Shown in pieces: positions 53,309 through 62,785 of a stretch of DNA of 64,000 bases. The position numbers were made by a program, and so were the translations under genes. Position 1 is the stretch's first letter; each line of letters starts with the position of its first letter. The stretch is from the NCBI RefSeq assembly GCF_030913655.1, contig NZ_CP133189.1:124001-188000 (forward strand), given 5' to 3'. Below the pieces are notes generated by a model, which saw only the letters and a list, made by a program, of their open reading frames with translations, was not told where the DNA came from and searched no databases. This stretch comes from Clostridium sp. MB40-C1. GTDB lineage: Bacteria > Bacillota > Clostridia > Clostridiales > Clostridiaceae.

Positions 53309-53873
53309 GTCATCACCCTTTCTAGATTTGTGTGATTAATAAGTAGGTTCATAATTTTTATTTTAATAATCTTTTCTAATGGCAATTTTGAAAATAATAA
53401 ATATAAGTTATTAGTTCACAACTTAAATTATTATGTCAACTTGATTCAAATTATAATAAACTTATAGATCTATGTCCAATGAAAATCATAAATTTTTCTA
53501 ATGTAATTTATGTAAAAGTAGGGACGGTTTTTATTGGTAACCAGTAGTCAGTAATTAAATTCCAATGATTAGGTAAGTTTATAAAAGAAGGTATAAGAGA
53601 AGGGACAGTTCTTACTAATAACACTAATAATCAAATTAGAATTAGTAGGGGAATTAAGGACAGTTCTTACTAAATTAATAGGAAGTTGGCATGTATTAGG
53701 AGTTAGCAGATATATATTTTATTTGGAATTAATTAAATATGATTAAGCGGAAAGGGTTGATTAATGTTGTTTTAGGGTAATTTATTGTGTATACTTTAGG
53801 TATATTGTTAAATAATTCAATATCATAATGGATTACTACTTAAATGGATTTTTGATAAGACAAGGGGGTAAAA
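53309..53873. other. Divergent gap with three GGGACRGTTCT repeats
   Basis: GGGACGGTTTTT at 53521, GGGACAGTTCTT at 53602 and GGACAGTTCTT at 53658 are direct copies of the motif found around clpB. AT-rich DNA surrounds them. No gene is visible. Confidence 0.6.
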
Positions 53874-54890
53874 ATGAACATTTCTAATATAAAAGTTAAA
53901 TTAACAGAAAAAGATCTAATGGGAATGATAGATGAGAATTTAAAGATAGATGGTTTAAAAATTGATGAAATTAATATAAAAAATTTTATACAAATAAAAG
54001 GACATTATAATAAGGGCTTAAAAATAAGTTATTGGGCTTCGCTTTATTTAAAAGGTGTAGAGGATAATATATTAAAGCTAGGACTTGCAAATATAAAACT
54101 AGGAAGAATACCTATATGGTCAAAATTTGTTAATTTTGCATTAAAAAAGGTTTTGAAAAATTTTCAGTCTATGGGTATAAGCTTAAAAGATGGAGTTATA
54201 TGTTTAAACTTTTATAAGCTTTTAAAATATGTACCTGCTGTAGAATTTATTTTGAAGGATATTGTTTTATTTAAAGAATATGTGGAAGTGGAAGTTGAAG
54301 ACTTGGTTTATTTAGAAGAGAAGAAGGTATTGTCTTTAGAAGATTTAAAGAAAGAAATAAAGAATGATGGTAATAATAATACCCTTATGCTTAACGAAAA
54401 TAAGACTTGTAAAGATGAAGTTTATAATATAAATAAAACTAATGATGAATATTCTAAATTAAGAGATAAAGTTAAGGACAAGCTACCAGAAAAATGTGAA
54501 AAATATAAAGAATATATATTGTTGGTGCCAGATATAGTAGTTCTTTTATATAGAATTATGATGGATGAAAGAGTTAAGACTAAGACAAAAGTATTTATTG
54601 GAGCTGCAATATCATATTTAGCTCTTCCGGTGGATATTATACCTGACTTTGTACCTGTTATAGGTAAAATAGATGATATTGGAATAGTATTTTTAGCTTT
54701 GGACAAAATTATAGATGATATACCAGAAAATATTATTTTAGAGCATTGGCAAGGAAAAGATGACATCATAATAAAGAGTAAGGAAATTAGGGAAGCCTCT
54801 TTCAATATTATAGGAAGACAGAAAACTATAAGCATTTTAAGCGGATTATTTGTTTTTTCTAAAAAAATTATTCATAGAAGGAAAAGGTAA
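53874..54890 (+). CDS. Two-part protein with C-terminal YkvA/DUF1232 domain
   Basis: 338 residues, ATG after AAGGGGG. The N-terminal ~160 residues are a beta-rich domain without a signal peptide (IKVKLTEKDLMGMIDENLKI; IQIKGHYNKGLKISYWASLY), reminiscent of DUF2993/LmeA-type lipid-binding sheets, but that is a weak match. The C-terminal part has the DUF1232 motif: KVFIGAAISYLALPVDIIPD with FVPVIGKIDDIGIVFLALDK (~235-275), a pair of membrane-associated helices. The role of YkvA-type proteins is unknown. Confidence 0.75.
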   Translation: MNISNIKVKLTEKDLMGMIDENLKIDGLKIDEINIKNFIQIKGHYNKGLKISYWASLYLKGVEDNILKLGLANIKLGRIPIWSKFVNFALKKVLKNFQSMGISLKDGVICLNFYKLLKYVPAVEFILKDIVLFKEYVEVEVEDLVYLEEKKVLSLEDLKKEIKNDGNNNTLMLNENKTCKDEVYNINKTNDEYSKLRDKVKDKLPEKCEKYKEYILLVPDIVVLLYRIMMDERVKTKTKVFIGAAISYLALPVDIIPDFVPVIGKIDDIGIVFLALDKIIDDIPENIILEHWQGKDDIIIKSKEIREASFNIIGRQKTISILSGLFVFSKKIIHRRKR

Positions 54891-55064
54891 ATATCAGGTG
54901 AAATTATCATAGGTAAGTGCAAAGTACAAGTTTGAAATTTAACAGATTGTCTATATATTAAGAAATTGGTGATTTACTATAATTTAAGATTGTAATTTCA
55001 TATTATAATTAATTCAAAATTTAAAAATAAAATCAATGAATTTAGTAAGTTTAGGAGTGGAAAG

Positions 55065-55835
55065 ATGGCAAAAAAGAAATTATATGCTATAAAAGAGGGG
55101 TTTGATTTTGAAAATAATATTAAAATAGAAGATAAAATAGTAGATTCATGGGATGAATGTCTAAAATACGTTAAGGGTGTTAAAGGCGCAAAATATAAGA
55201 GTTTCACTTCAACAGAAGAGGCTGTAAACTATTTAAATATGGGGAGTTCTTTTTTGAAAAAGGGTGAGAAGAATTACCCTAAAGATAAAGTTCATGCATA
55301 TGTAGATGGAAGTTTTAATCAAACTAATGGAAGATATTCTTATGGTTTAGTTGTAGTAAAGGATGATGTTATACTTCATATTGAAAATGGTTCTGGAAAG
55401 GATGATTCTAACAAATCTATAAGGCAGATTGCAGGGGAGTTAAAAGGTTCTATTAAGGCTTTAGAATATGCTGTATGTAATGATATAAGGGAGTTAATTA
55501 TATTTCACGATTATGTAGGTGTGTGTTATCATGCTACAGGTTTTTGGCAGAGAAAAGAAGAATCATCTAAAAAATATTATGAAGAGTTTAATTATTTAAC
55601 TAAGTCGAAAAATATAAATGTTACTTTTGTTAAGGTAGATAGCCATACTGGAGATTTATATAATGAAATTGTAGATGAATTTGCGAAAAAAGCAGTTGGA
55701 GTACCTTTGAATGGTTCTACTAAAAAATTATTAAAAAATAGAAATTTAAAAGTAAAAAGTGATGAATTAAAAAACAGAATGATAGAATTAATAGGAGAAG
55801 ATTTTGATTCAAATATAATAGTAAAGAATGTTTAA
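55065..55835 (+). CDS. rnhA: Ribonuclease H with N-terminal viroplasmin-like domain
   Basis: 256 residues, ATG after TAGGAGTGG. Residues ~1-55 are a caulimovirus-VI/viroplasmin hybrid-binding domain (KKLYAIKEGFDFENN; WDECLKYVKGVKGAKYKSFT). Residues ~75-215 are RNase HI with the catalytic set: Asp in AYVDGSFN, Glu in AGELKGS, Asp in IIFHDYVGV and Asp in IVDEFAKKAVG. It cleaves the RNA strand of RNA-DNA hybrids. The N-terminal domain raises affinity for hybrids in known relatives. A short basic C-terminal extension follows. Confidence 0.92.
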   Translation: MAKKKLYAIKEGFDFENNIKIEDKIVDSWDECLKYVKGVKGAKYKSFTSTEEAVNYLNMGSSFLKKGEKNYPKDKVHAYVDGSFNQTNGRYSYGLVVVKDDVILHIENGSGKDDSNKSIRQIAGELKGSIKALEYAVCNDIRELIIFHDYVGVCYHATGFWQRKEESSKKYYEEFNYLTKSKNINVTFVKVDSHTGDLYNEIVDEFAKKAVGVPLNGSTKKLLKNRNLKVKSDELKNRMIELIGEDFDSNIIVKNV

Positions 55836-55874
55836 TATTTTTAAATTTGCACAACCTATTATAAAGCAGCTACT

Positions 55875-56006
55875 AAACAGGATTTTTAGGAGTTTTACTA
55901 CTTAGAAGTCGTTATCCTTTAGGATAAGCCGTTATCCATAGTCTAACTATCCTTTATTGTCATTTGAAGGATGGTAATACGAGGAAGGACAGACATCGGA
56001 TAAACA
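55875..56006 (+). repeat. Hairpin repeat with GACATCGGATAAA motif, copy 2
   Basis: 55875-55917 matches 10177-10219 at 39 of 43 positions; 55987-56006 matches 10162-10181 at 19 of 20. The hairpin arms have lost more pairing than in copy 1. A second small stem TTATCCTTTAGGATAA sits at 55912-55927. Confidence 0.6.
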
Positions 56007-56050
56007 CTTATAAAACTAAGCTGCAAACTTATTATAAGGGGTGTAAATTT

Positions 56051-56227
56051 ATGCGTGCAAAATTTGTAAGAGGTATGACTGCTGGAGCAGTTCTTGGTAT
56101 GACTGCAGGCATGTTATTGGTACCTCAGATGAATAGAGGTACAAGAAAGAGATTAAGAAGAAATGGAAGAAATATGATTCATACAGTTGAAGGAGTGTAT
56201 GACACTATTATGGATTGGGCAAGATAG
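56051..56227 (+). CDS. Small YtxH-like protein, 58 aa
   Basis: I chose ATG 56051, behind AAGGGGTG; the frame is open further upstream through the repeat but without a ribosome site. The protein has one weak membrane segment rich in Gly/Ala/Met (GMTAGAVLGMTAGMLLVPQM) followed by a basic stretch (NRGTRKRLRRNGRN) and an amphipathic end, which is the YtxH-type layout of small membrane stress proteins. The function is not known. A strong terminator follows. Confidence 0.65.
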   Translation: MRAKFVRGMTAGAVLGMTAGMLLVPQMNRGTRKRLRRNGRNMIHTVEGVYDTIMDWAR

Positions 56228-56234
56228 TATAAAA

Positions 56235-56277
56235 GAAATTCAAGATTGTTGAATATCTTGAATTTCTTTCTTTTTTT
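56235..56277 (+). terminator. Rho-independent terminator
   Basis: GAAATTCAAGAT and ATCTTGAATTTC pair perfectly around an 8-nt loop, with a T-run. Confidence 0.85.
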
Positions 56278-56420
56278 AAAATTATTATGGAAAATATACC
56301 GATTTTTTTGCAGAATATAACTGTATTATGATATAATAAGATAAGATTTACTAATTTATTAAATAGTATTAAATAGTATTAACTAGTATTAACTAGATTC
56401 AGGCAAAGGAAGATGTATTT

Positions 56421-57719
56421 ATGGAAATATTGTCTTTAGGAGAAAAAATTAAGAGAAGAAGAAAAGAACTAAATATGACATTGAAGGATCTAGCTGGTGA
56501 TAGAATAACTCCGGGACAAATAAGTCTTGTTGAATCAGGTAAGTCTAATCCTAGTATGGATTTATTAGAATATTTGGCAAATGCCCTTAACATTTCTGTG
56601 GAATATTTAATGGAATCAGAGGAAACTCAAGCTGAAAAGATAGCTATTTATTTTGAAAATATCGCTCAGTCTCATATCTTGAATGATGAGTTAAACTTGG
56701 GGGAACAGTATATAGAAAATGCTTTGTATTATGCAGAAAAATACAATTTAGAGCATAGGAAAGCTAAGATACTATATTTAAGGGGAAATATGTGTTCATT
56801 AAGGGATGATGTTGGACTAGCTCAGCAGTACTATTTGTCAGCTAATGTAATATTTATAAAAAAGAATAAATTTGAGGATATAATCAATACTTTTTTAAAA
56901 CTTGGAATTATAACATTAAATACACAGGCTTATCATGCGGCATGTAGTTATTTTCAACAAGCAGAAAAAGTATATATTGATAATGATTTGCAAAGTGAAT
57001 TACTGATTGGTCAAATTTATTATTATATAGCAAATACTTATTTTAAATTGGATGATATTGAAAAAGCTATAAGTTATTCATATTTAGCCAATGAAACCTT
57101 CAAAAAAATTGATAATAAAGAAGAATATGCAAAGTCGCTTTTATTGCTTTCAGAACAGTATAGCAAAAAGGGTGATGTTGATAATGCAATAAAATATTCA
57201 AATAAGACATTAGAATTGTACAAACAAATAAATGATTCTAAATATATTGCTCAAATTGAGAATAATTTAGGAAAATTGTTTTATGAATTTGATAATTTAG
57301 AAGAATCTTTTGTGCATTATAATAAAGCTAAAAAAATGAGAGAAAAATATAAGGATTCAAAGTATATTGAAACTTTAATAAATATCTGTGAGAATTATAT
57401 TAAGCTAAAAGATATACAGAATTCTAGAAAAGTTTTGTCAGATATAATGGACCACATTGAATGTGGAGGAAAACAAGCACTTTTAAATTATTATTTACTG
57501 AAACATAGGATAGACATAATCGAAGGAAATTTAGTAGAAGCTGAAAATACTTTAGTTCTTGCCCTAGAATATGCTAAAACTATGGAACTTACAGATGAAT
57601 ATGCAGAAATTGCAGTGTTAATTGGTAAATTTTACATAGATAATGGAAAAGATAAAGAGGCGGCAAAATATTTAAGTGAAGGTGTAGAAGCCTTTAAAAA
57701 ATTAGGGGTTTTGAAATAG
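56421..57719 (+). CDS. XRE-family regulator with TPR repeats (RRNPP-like), copy 1
   Basis: 432 residues, ATG after AAAGGAAG. Residues ~1-65 are an XRE/HTH_3 domain (LSLGEKIKRRRKELNMTLKD; GQISLVESGKSNPSMDLLEY). The rest (~70-430) is helical TPR repeats (GEQYIENALYYAEKYNLEHR; AISYSYLANETFKKIDNKEE; AIKYSNKTLELYKQINDSKY). This is the layout of RRNPP peptide-sensing regulators (PlcR, Rgg, Rap relatives). No small signal-peptide gene is obvious next door. A paralogue follows directly. Confidence 0.88.
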   Translation: MEILSLGEKIKRRRKELNMTLKDLAGDRITPGQISLVESGKSNPSMDLLEYLANALNISVEYLMESEETQAEKIAIYFENIAQSHILNDELNLGEQYIENALYYAEKYNLEHRKAKILYLRGNMCSLRDDVGLAQQYYLSANVIFIKKNKFEDIINTFLKLGIITLNTQAYHAACSYFQQAEKVYIDNDLQSELLIGQIYYYIANTYFKLDDIEKAISYSYLANETFKKIDNKEEYAKSLLLLSEQYSKKGDVDNAIKYSNKTLELYKQINDSKYIAQIENNLGKLFYEFDNLEESFVHYNKAKKMREKYKDSKYIETLINICENYIKLKDIQNSRKVLSDIMDHIECGGKQALLNYYLLKHRIDIIEGNLVEAENTLVLALEYAKTMELTDEYAEIAVLIGKFYIDNGKDKEAAKYLSEGVEAFKKLGVLK

Positions 57720-57743
57720 GGTAATGATGGATAGGTGATTGGA

Positions 57744-59003
57744 ATGGAAGTATTATCTGTTGGTGAAAAGATAAAAAGAGCAAGAATATATAAAGGGTAT
57801 ACGCTTAAAGATGTTTGTGGAGAAGAAATTTCTGTATCCAAGCTGAGTTGTATTGAAAACGGAAAAGTAGATGCTGAATATTGGGTTTTAGAGTATATAG
57901 CAGAAAAGCTGGAGATGGATTTTGAGTATTTGAAGCAGAGTGTAGATGAACAAATAAATATTAATATAAAAAAAATATTGAAAAATTCAGATAAAGAAAG
58001 TTATAATGATGATCTTCAATATAATTTAGATTTAGCTGAAAGATATGGTTATTATGATATTGGCTTAAAAATCATGCATATGATATTTGAACACAATTTA
58101 GAAAAACATAAGCTAAAAGAAGCACAGAGACTTATAGGAAGATATTATGATTTAAGCAATAAATCTTCTTTTAAGTACAGAAGAAATATGTATTATATGG
58201 ATGTAGGAAAGTACTTTTATAAAAATAAAGAATATTATCAATCTATCAATTATTTCAAGAATGTTACAAAAAACATAATGTGGAATAAGGATGAAGATCA
58301 TAATTTTTTAGTGGATGCCATGTATTTTGAAGCATCAGCTTATTTAAAAACGGGTAAGTATGATGAAGCTTATCAAATTTCGTTAAAATTAAATGATTTG
58401 CTTAATTGTATAGATGAAAGCTTAAAAAAAGCAAATGTTTATCATATGATGGCTGTTATATATTTAAAATTAGACAAAAGCCAATTTAAAAAGTATGAAA
58501 CTAAGGCGTATGAGATGTACGGAGATGACATAGAAAATAAAGCTATAGCTATGTATAGTTTTGCAACTGTTATGTTTGAAGCTGGTTTAAGGGAAATGGC
58601 TCAAGAGTATATAAAAAAAGCTATAGATTTATATCCGAGAGAAAATGATGAGAAACTAGTAGATTTTATACTTAAATGTATAGAAGAGTTAGTAAATAAT
58701 AAAGATATGAGCTTTGTCTCTGAACTTAGTGATGAAGCTTTGAATCTTTCTATAAAAATAGATAATGTGAGATTTGTTGAAAAAGCTTATTATTTAAAAG
58801 CAAAAGTATTAATAGAGCAAAATACTTTAATAATGGCAGAGATGTATATGAGCCTTTCTTTGGATGCTCTTAATAAATTTGGGACTAAGAAACAAATTTG
58901 TGAGAGATATATGGAGATGGGAAAAATGTATTATGATATGGCTTATACTAGTGATTCAATAAGGTATTTTTCACTAGCTATGTCAATGCAAAAGAAACTT
59001 TAA
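57744..59003 (+). CDS. XRE-family regulator with TPR repeats (RRNPP-like), copy 2
   Basis: 419 residues from ATG 57744 (AGGTGA 5 nt upstream); a GTG at 57735 is less well placed. The HTH (LSVGEKIKRARIYKGYTLKD; SVSKLSCIENGKVDAEYWVL) is clearly related to the preceding gene's, but the recognition helix differs and lacks the usual Gln-Ile-Ser step, so target choice has probably shifted. The TPR half is more diverged (AQRLIGRYYDLSNKSSFKYR; AEMYMSLSLDALNKFGTKKQ). Only 24 bp separate the genes, so they form a tandem-duplicated operon. Confidence 0.87.
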   Translation: MEVLSVGEKIKRARIYKGYTLKDVCGEEISVSKLSCIENGKVDAEYWVLEYIAEKLEMDFEYLKQSVDEQININIKKILKNSDKESYNDDLQYNLDLAERYGYYDIGLKIMHMIFEHNLEKHKLKEAQRLIGRYYDLSNKSSFKYRRNMYYMDVGKYFYKNKEYYQSINYFKNVTKNIMWNKDEDHNFLVDAMYFEASAYLKTGKYDEAYQISLKLNDLLNCIDESLKKANVYHMMAVIYLKLDKSQFKKYETKAYEMYGDDIENKAIAMYSFATVMFEAGLREMAQEYIKKAIDLYPRENDEKLVDFILKCIEELVNNKDMSFVSELSDEALNLSIKIDNVRFVEKAYYLKAKVLIEQNTLIMAEMYMSLSLDALNKFGTKKQICERYMEMGKMYYDMAYTSDSIRYFSLAMSMQKKL

Positions 59004-59005
59004 TA

Positions 59006-59167
59006 GGGACGGTTCTCGAAATTCCAACTTTAAGTTGAGTTGGTTTTTGGGGACGGTTCTATTTTTATGCCTAAAAAATTAGTAAAAAGTGACAGGGACG
59101 GTTCTATAAATATCAAGTTTAAAAGTAGTTTGAGGGGTTTTTAACAAGAAAAATAAGGGACGGTTCT
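59006..59167 (+). repeat. Four direct GGGACGGTTCT repeats upstream of clpB
   Basis: Exact 11-mers begin at 59006, 59050, 59095 and 59157 (spacings 44, 45 and 62). Sequences between them are unrelated and AT-rich, so it is not a CRISPR array. Confidence 0.85.
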
Positions 59168-59196
59168 ATAAATTAATGACTAGATATTTATTATTA

Positions 59197-59241
59197 TATA
59201 ATAGAAGGTTATAATAATGTTAATAATATTATTAACATTAT
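59197..59241 (+). promoter_or_regulatory. clpB promoter candidate and 28-nt perfect palindrome
   Basis: TATAAT at 59197-59202 is a fair -10, with only a weak TTAATG as -35. The stretch 59214-59241 is an exact palindrome, ATAATGTTAATAAT plus its complement, ending 26 nt before the GTG start. It matches neither the CtsR heptad repeat nor the HrcA CIRCE element, so a different repressor may control clpB here. Confidence 0.5.
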
Positions 59242-59267
59242 AGTATAAAAAAGAAAGGATGATAGCT

Positions 59268-61868
59268 GTGAACATAGAAAGAATGACTACAAAAGTTCAA
59301 CAAGCGTTGAATGATTCTCAATTAATAGCTGTCAAATACAATCATCAACAGATAGATGTTATACACTTATTTATGGCATTAATATCACAAGAAGATGGAC
59401 TGATTCCTAATATATTTGGGAAAATGGGGATTGATTTAAAACAACTTAAAGATTCAGTTCATACAGAGTTGGATAAAATGCCAAAGGTGTTAGGCGAGGG
59501 GGCGCAAAGTGCTGGAATATATGCGGTAAGAAGGCTTGAAGAAGTTTTTTTGCAAGGAGAAAAGTATGCAGAAAAATTTAAAGATCTATATGTAAGTGTT
59601 GAACATATTATGCTTTCAATTATAGATGTAGATTCTAAAGGTGTTGTAGGAAAGATATTGAGAACATTTAGTATAGATAAGAATAGTTTTTTATCTGTTC
59701 TTTCTCAAGTAAGGGGAAATCAAAGAGTTGAGACTCAAGATCCAGAAGGGACCTATGATGCTTTGAAAAGATATGGACGGAATTTAGTTGAGGAAGCTAA
59801 AAAGCATAAGTTGGATCCTGTAATAGGAAGAGATGAGGAAATAAGAAGAGTTGTAAGAATACTTTCAAGAAGAACTAAGAATAACCCTGTTTTGATAGGG
59901 GAACCTGGTGTTGGTAAAACAGCTATCGTAGAGGGGCTTGCAGAGAGAATAGTTAGAGGAGATGTACCAGAGGGGATTAAAGATAAAATAATTTTTTCTT
60001 TAGATATGGGGTCTTTAATTGCAGGAGCTAAATATAGAGGAGAATTTGAGGAAAGATTAAAGGCAGTGTTAAAAGAAGTGGAAAAAAGTGAGGGGAAAAT
60101 TGTCTTATTCATTGATGAAATACACACTATTGTAGGAGCTGGAAAAACAGAAGGAGCTATGGATGCAGGAAATATAATAAAACCTATGTTAGCAAGAGGA
60201 GAACTTCACTGTATAGGTGCCACAACTTTTGATGAATATAGAAAGTATATTGAAAAAGATAAGGCACTTGAAAGAAGATTTCAACCGGTTATTGTAAATG
60301 AGCCTACAGTAGCAGACAGCATTTCTATATTAAGAGGATTAAAGGAAAGGTTTGAAATACATCATGGTGTTAGAATTCATGATTCTGCTATAGTAGCTGC
60401 TGCTAAACTATCGGATAGATATATAACTGATAGGTTTCTTCCGGATAAAGCTATAGACTTAATTGATGAGGCTGGTTCGATGATAAGAACGGAAATAGAT
60501 AGTTTACCTTTTGAATTGGATGAAGTTAAGAGAAGAGTTTTCCAATTAGAGATAGAAAAAGAGGCTTTATCAAAGGAGAAGGACAAGGCTTCCCAAGAAA
60601 GATTATTTAACTTAGAAAAGGAATTAGGAGATTTAAAAGAAAATGAAAAAGAAATGGCAGCTAAGTATGAGCGGGAAAAATCAGAGATTACTGGAGTTAG
60701 AGATTTAAAGGAGAGGCTTGATAATGCAAGAGGTCAATTAGAAAAGGCGGAAAGAGAATATGACTTAAATAAAGTTGCGGAATTAAAGTATGGAGTTATT
60801 CCTGAAATAGAGAAAAAAATTAGAGATAATGAAAATAAACTAAGGGAAAATGGTGAAGGAGCTTTATTAAAAGAAGAAGTTACGGAAAATGAAATATCAG
60901 AGATAGTTTCAAAATGGACAGGAATACCAGTTTCAAGGCTTGTAGAAGCTGAAAGAGAAAAACTCTTAAGGCTTGAAGATGAATTGCACAAAAGAGTAAT
61001 TGGTCAAGAAGAGGCTGTTACAGCTACTGCTGATGCAGTTATAAGAGCAAGAGCAGGATTAAAGGCAATTAACAGACCTATTGGTTCATTTATATTCTTA
61101 GGACCAACAGGTGTAGGTAAAACAGAACTAGCAAAGACTCTTGCTAGAGTTTTATTTGATAGTGAAGAAAATATAATAAGAATTGATATGTCAGAGTATA
61201 TGGAAAAATACTCTGTGTCTAGGTTAATAGGTGCTCCTCCAGGATATGTAGGATATGATGAAGGGGGACAATTAACTGAAGCTGTAAGAAGAAATCCGTA
61301 TAGTGTTATTTTATTTGATGAAATAGAAAAAGCTCATGATGATGTATTTAATATTTTTCTTCAAATTTTAGATGATGGAAGATTAACAGATAATAAAGGT
61401 AAGACTATAGATTTTAAAAACTGTATAATAATCATGACTTCTAATATAGGAAGTAGCTATCTTTTGGAGAACAATAAATCTTCATATGTAGATGAAGGTA
61501 TTAGAGAAAAGGTTATGGAATCTTTAAAAAGAAGATTTAAACCAGAATTTTTGAATAGACTAGATGATATTATAATGTTTAAGCCACTTACAGAAGATGA
61601 GATAGAAGAAATAATAGATATATTTGTTGAGGAAATTAGGCAAAGGTTAAATGATAAAAATATAGGGTTAAAAATTAGTAAAAAAGCTAGAGAGGTTTTA
61701 GCTAAGGAAGGGTATGATCCGATTTATGGAGCAAGACCTTTAAAAAGGTATATAGCTAGAATGTTAGAAACTAAGATAGCTAAGTCGATAATTAAGGGTG
61801 AAATACATGACGGTTCAATGGTTGATGTCATTGTAGAAGATGGAGAGTTAAAATTAGAAGTTAAATAA
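59268..61868 (+). CDS. clpB: ATP-dependent disaggregase ClpB
   Basis: About 866 residues. I chose GTG 59268, 7 nt after AAAGGATG, giving the normal [14 protein letters not shown] start; the ATG at 59259 lies in the ribosome site. Domains: Clp-N repeats (~10-145), AAA-1 with Walker [14 protein letters not shown] (~205) and Walker [15 protein letters not shown] (~280), the coiled-coil middle domain (~405-520, [20 protein letters not shown]), AAA-2 with [13 protein letters not shown] (~605) and [14 protein letters not shown] (~680), and a C-terminal D2-small domain. No ClpP-binding IGF/LGF loop is evident, as expected for ClpB. It rescues aggregated proteins with DnaK. Confidence 0.96.
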   Translation: MNIERMTTKVQQALNDSQLIAVKYNHQQIDVIHLFMALISQEDGLIPNIFGKMGIDLKQLKDSVHTELDKMPKVLGEGAQSAGIYAVRRLEEVFLQGEKYAEKFKDLYVSVEHIMLSIIDVDSKGVVGKILRTFSIDKNSFLSVLSQVRGNQRVETQDPEGTYDALKRYGRNLVEEAKKHKLDPVIGRDEEIRRVVRILSRRTKNNPVLIGEPGVGKTAIVEGLAERIVRGDVPEGIKDKIIFSLDMGSLIAGAKYRGEFEERLKAVLKEVEKSEGKIVLFIDEIHTIVGAGKTEGAMDAGNIIKPMLARGELHCIGATTFDEYRKYIEKDKALERRFQPVIVNEPTVADSISILRGLKERFEIHHGVRIHDSAIVAAAKLSDRYITDRFLPDKAIDLIDEAGSMIRTEIDSLPFELDEVKRRVFQLEIEKEALSKEKDKASQERLFNLEKELGDLKENEKEMAAKYEREKSEITGVRDLKERLDNARGQLEKAEREYDLNKVAELKYGVIPEIEKKIRDNENKLRENGEGALLKEEVTENEISEIVSKWTGIPVSRLVEAEREKLLRLEDELHKRVIGQEEAVTATADAVIRARAGLKAINRPIGSFIFLGPTGVGKTELAKTLARVLFDSEENIIRIDMSEYMEKYSVSRLIGAPPGYVGYDEGGQLTEAVRRNPYSVILFDEIEKAHDDVFNIFLQILDDGRLTDNKGKTIDFKNCIIIMTSNIGSSYLLENNKSSYVDEGIREKVMESLKRRFKPEFLNRLDDIIMFKPLTEDEIEEIIDIFVEEIRQRLNDKNIGLKISKKAREVLAKEGYDPIYGARPLKRYIARMLETKIAKSIIKGEIHDGSMVDVIVEDGELKLEVK

Positions 61869-61870
61869 AA

Positions 61871-61912
61871 TAGAGACGGTTCTAGATTTTAAAATCTAGA
61901 ACCGTCTCTATA
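61871..61912 (+). terminator. Perfect 40-nt palindrome acting as clpB terminator
   Basis: 61871-61890 and 61891-61910 are exact inverse complements, each containing GAGACGGTTCT. The element thus consists of two inverted copies of the repeat family seen upstream of clpB. Starts 2 nt after the stop. Confidence 0.8.
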
Positions 61913-61952
61913 AGTCTAAACTAAGCCAACTTGTTCATAAAATATGACGAAA

Positions 61953-62006
61953 AATAACAACCAGAGAATTAGTAAAGAAATCATTCTAATTACAGTGGTT
62001 GTTATT
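61953..62006 (-). terminator. Terminator of the murT-gatD operon
   Basis: AATAACAACCA (61953-61963) and TGGTTGTTATT (61996-62006) pair perfectly, with a smaller GAATTAG/CTAATT stem inside. It sits just after the gatD stop on the - strand. Confidence 0.65.
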
Positions 62007-62012
62007 ACTATA

Positions 62013-62738
62013 CTATTGTATCATTTCTCTTTTAATTATAAATTGTTTTGCTTTTAATTCATAAGTATCGTCTAAATTTGGAAGTATAAAATCTCCATAT
62101 TTATTTTCAAGTGCGGATAAAAGCAGCCTATCTGCTAATTCAGGGTTTTTGGACAATAATGAACCATGAAAATATGTACAATATGTATTTTTGTAAATAC
62201 ATCCTTCATAGCCATCTTCACCATTATTGCCGTAACCTGTTAAAACAGTGCCTAAAGGATTTAAATCTCCAATATATGTTTTACCTGAATGGTTTTCGAA
62301 ACCTACATAGATTTCGTTATAATCTTTATTAAATATTACAGTATTTCCAATAAATCTTTTATTGCCTGGTTCTGTATATATATTTAGGGCGCTTAGTCCC
62401 TCAAGTTCTTCTCCAGAAGGAGTTACGTAGTATTTTCCAAGAAGCTGATACCCTCCGCAAATTGATAAGAATACTTTGTTGCTTTCGATATATTTTATTA
62501 TTTCGCTTTTTTTATTTTGTTTTAAATCCTTTGATACAATAGATTGTTCATAATCTTGCCCACCACCAAAGAATACAATATCATATTTTGAAGAATCGAA
62601 GGTATCATCTATAGATATATTAAATACATTAGTTTTAATACCACGTTGTTCAGCTCTATATTTTAATATTAAAATATTACCTATATCCCCATAGACATTT
62701 AGAAGATCAGGATACATGTGGCATATATTAAGTTCCAT
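62013..62738 (-). CDS. gatD: Lipid II isoglutaminyl synthase, glutaminase subunit GatD
   Basis: 241 residues, ATG after GAGGTGAT. A class I glutamine amidotransferase of the CobB/CobQ type: MYPDLLNVYGDIGNILILK at the start, FFGGGQDYEQ, the nucleophile Cys in FLSICGGYQLLG (~94) and the catalytic His in YFHGSLLSKNPELAD (~190). With MurT it makes ammonia from glutamine to amidate the D-Glu of lipid II, needed for proper peptidoglycan cross-linking. It lies 47 bp downstream of murT on the same strand. Confidence 0.94.
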   Translation of the reverse strand: MELNICHMYPDLLNVYGDIGNILILKYRAEQRGIKTNVFNISIDDTFDSSKYDIVFFGGGQDYEQSIVSKDLKQNKKSEIIKYIESNKVFLSICGGYQLLGKYYVTPSGEELEGLSALNIYTEPGNKRFIGNTVIFNKDYNEIYVGFENHSGKTYIGDLNPLGTVLTGYGNNGEDGYEGCIYKNTYCTYFHGSLLSKNPELADRLLLSALENKYGDFILPNLDDTYELKAKQFIIKREMIQ

Positions 62739-62785
62739 AGTATCACCTCTATATTAATAATAGTTAATATAAATTGTAGTATAAG

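Noticed and set aside
59006-59167. CRISPR array from regularly spaced repeats
   Set aside because: Repeats are only 11 nt, spacers vary from 33 to 51 nt, no leader and no cas genes nearby.
59168-59267. CtsR or CIRCE operator for clpB
   Set aside because: Neither the GGTCAAA heptad repeat nor TTAGCACTC-N9-GAGTGCTAA is present.
62111-62332. A 73-codon + strand frame opposite gatD
   Set aside because: Antisense to a well-conserved enzyme, no ribosome site, no protein-like pattern.
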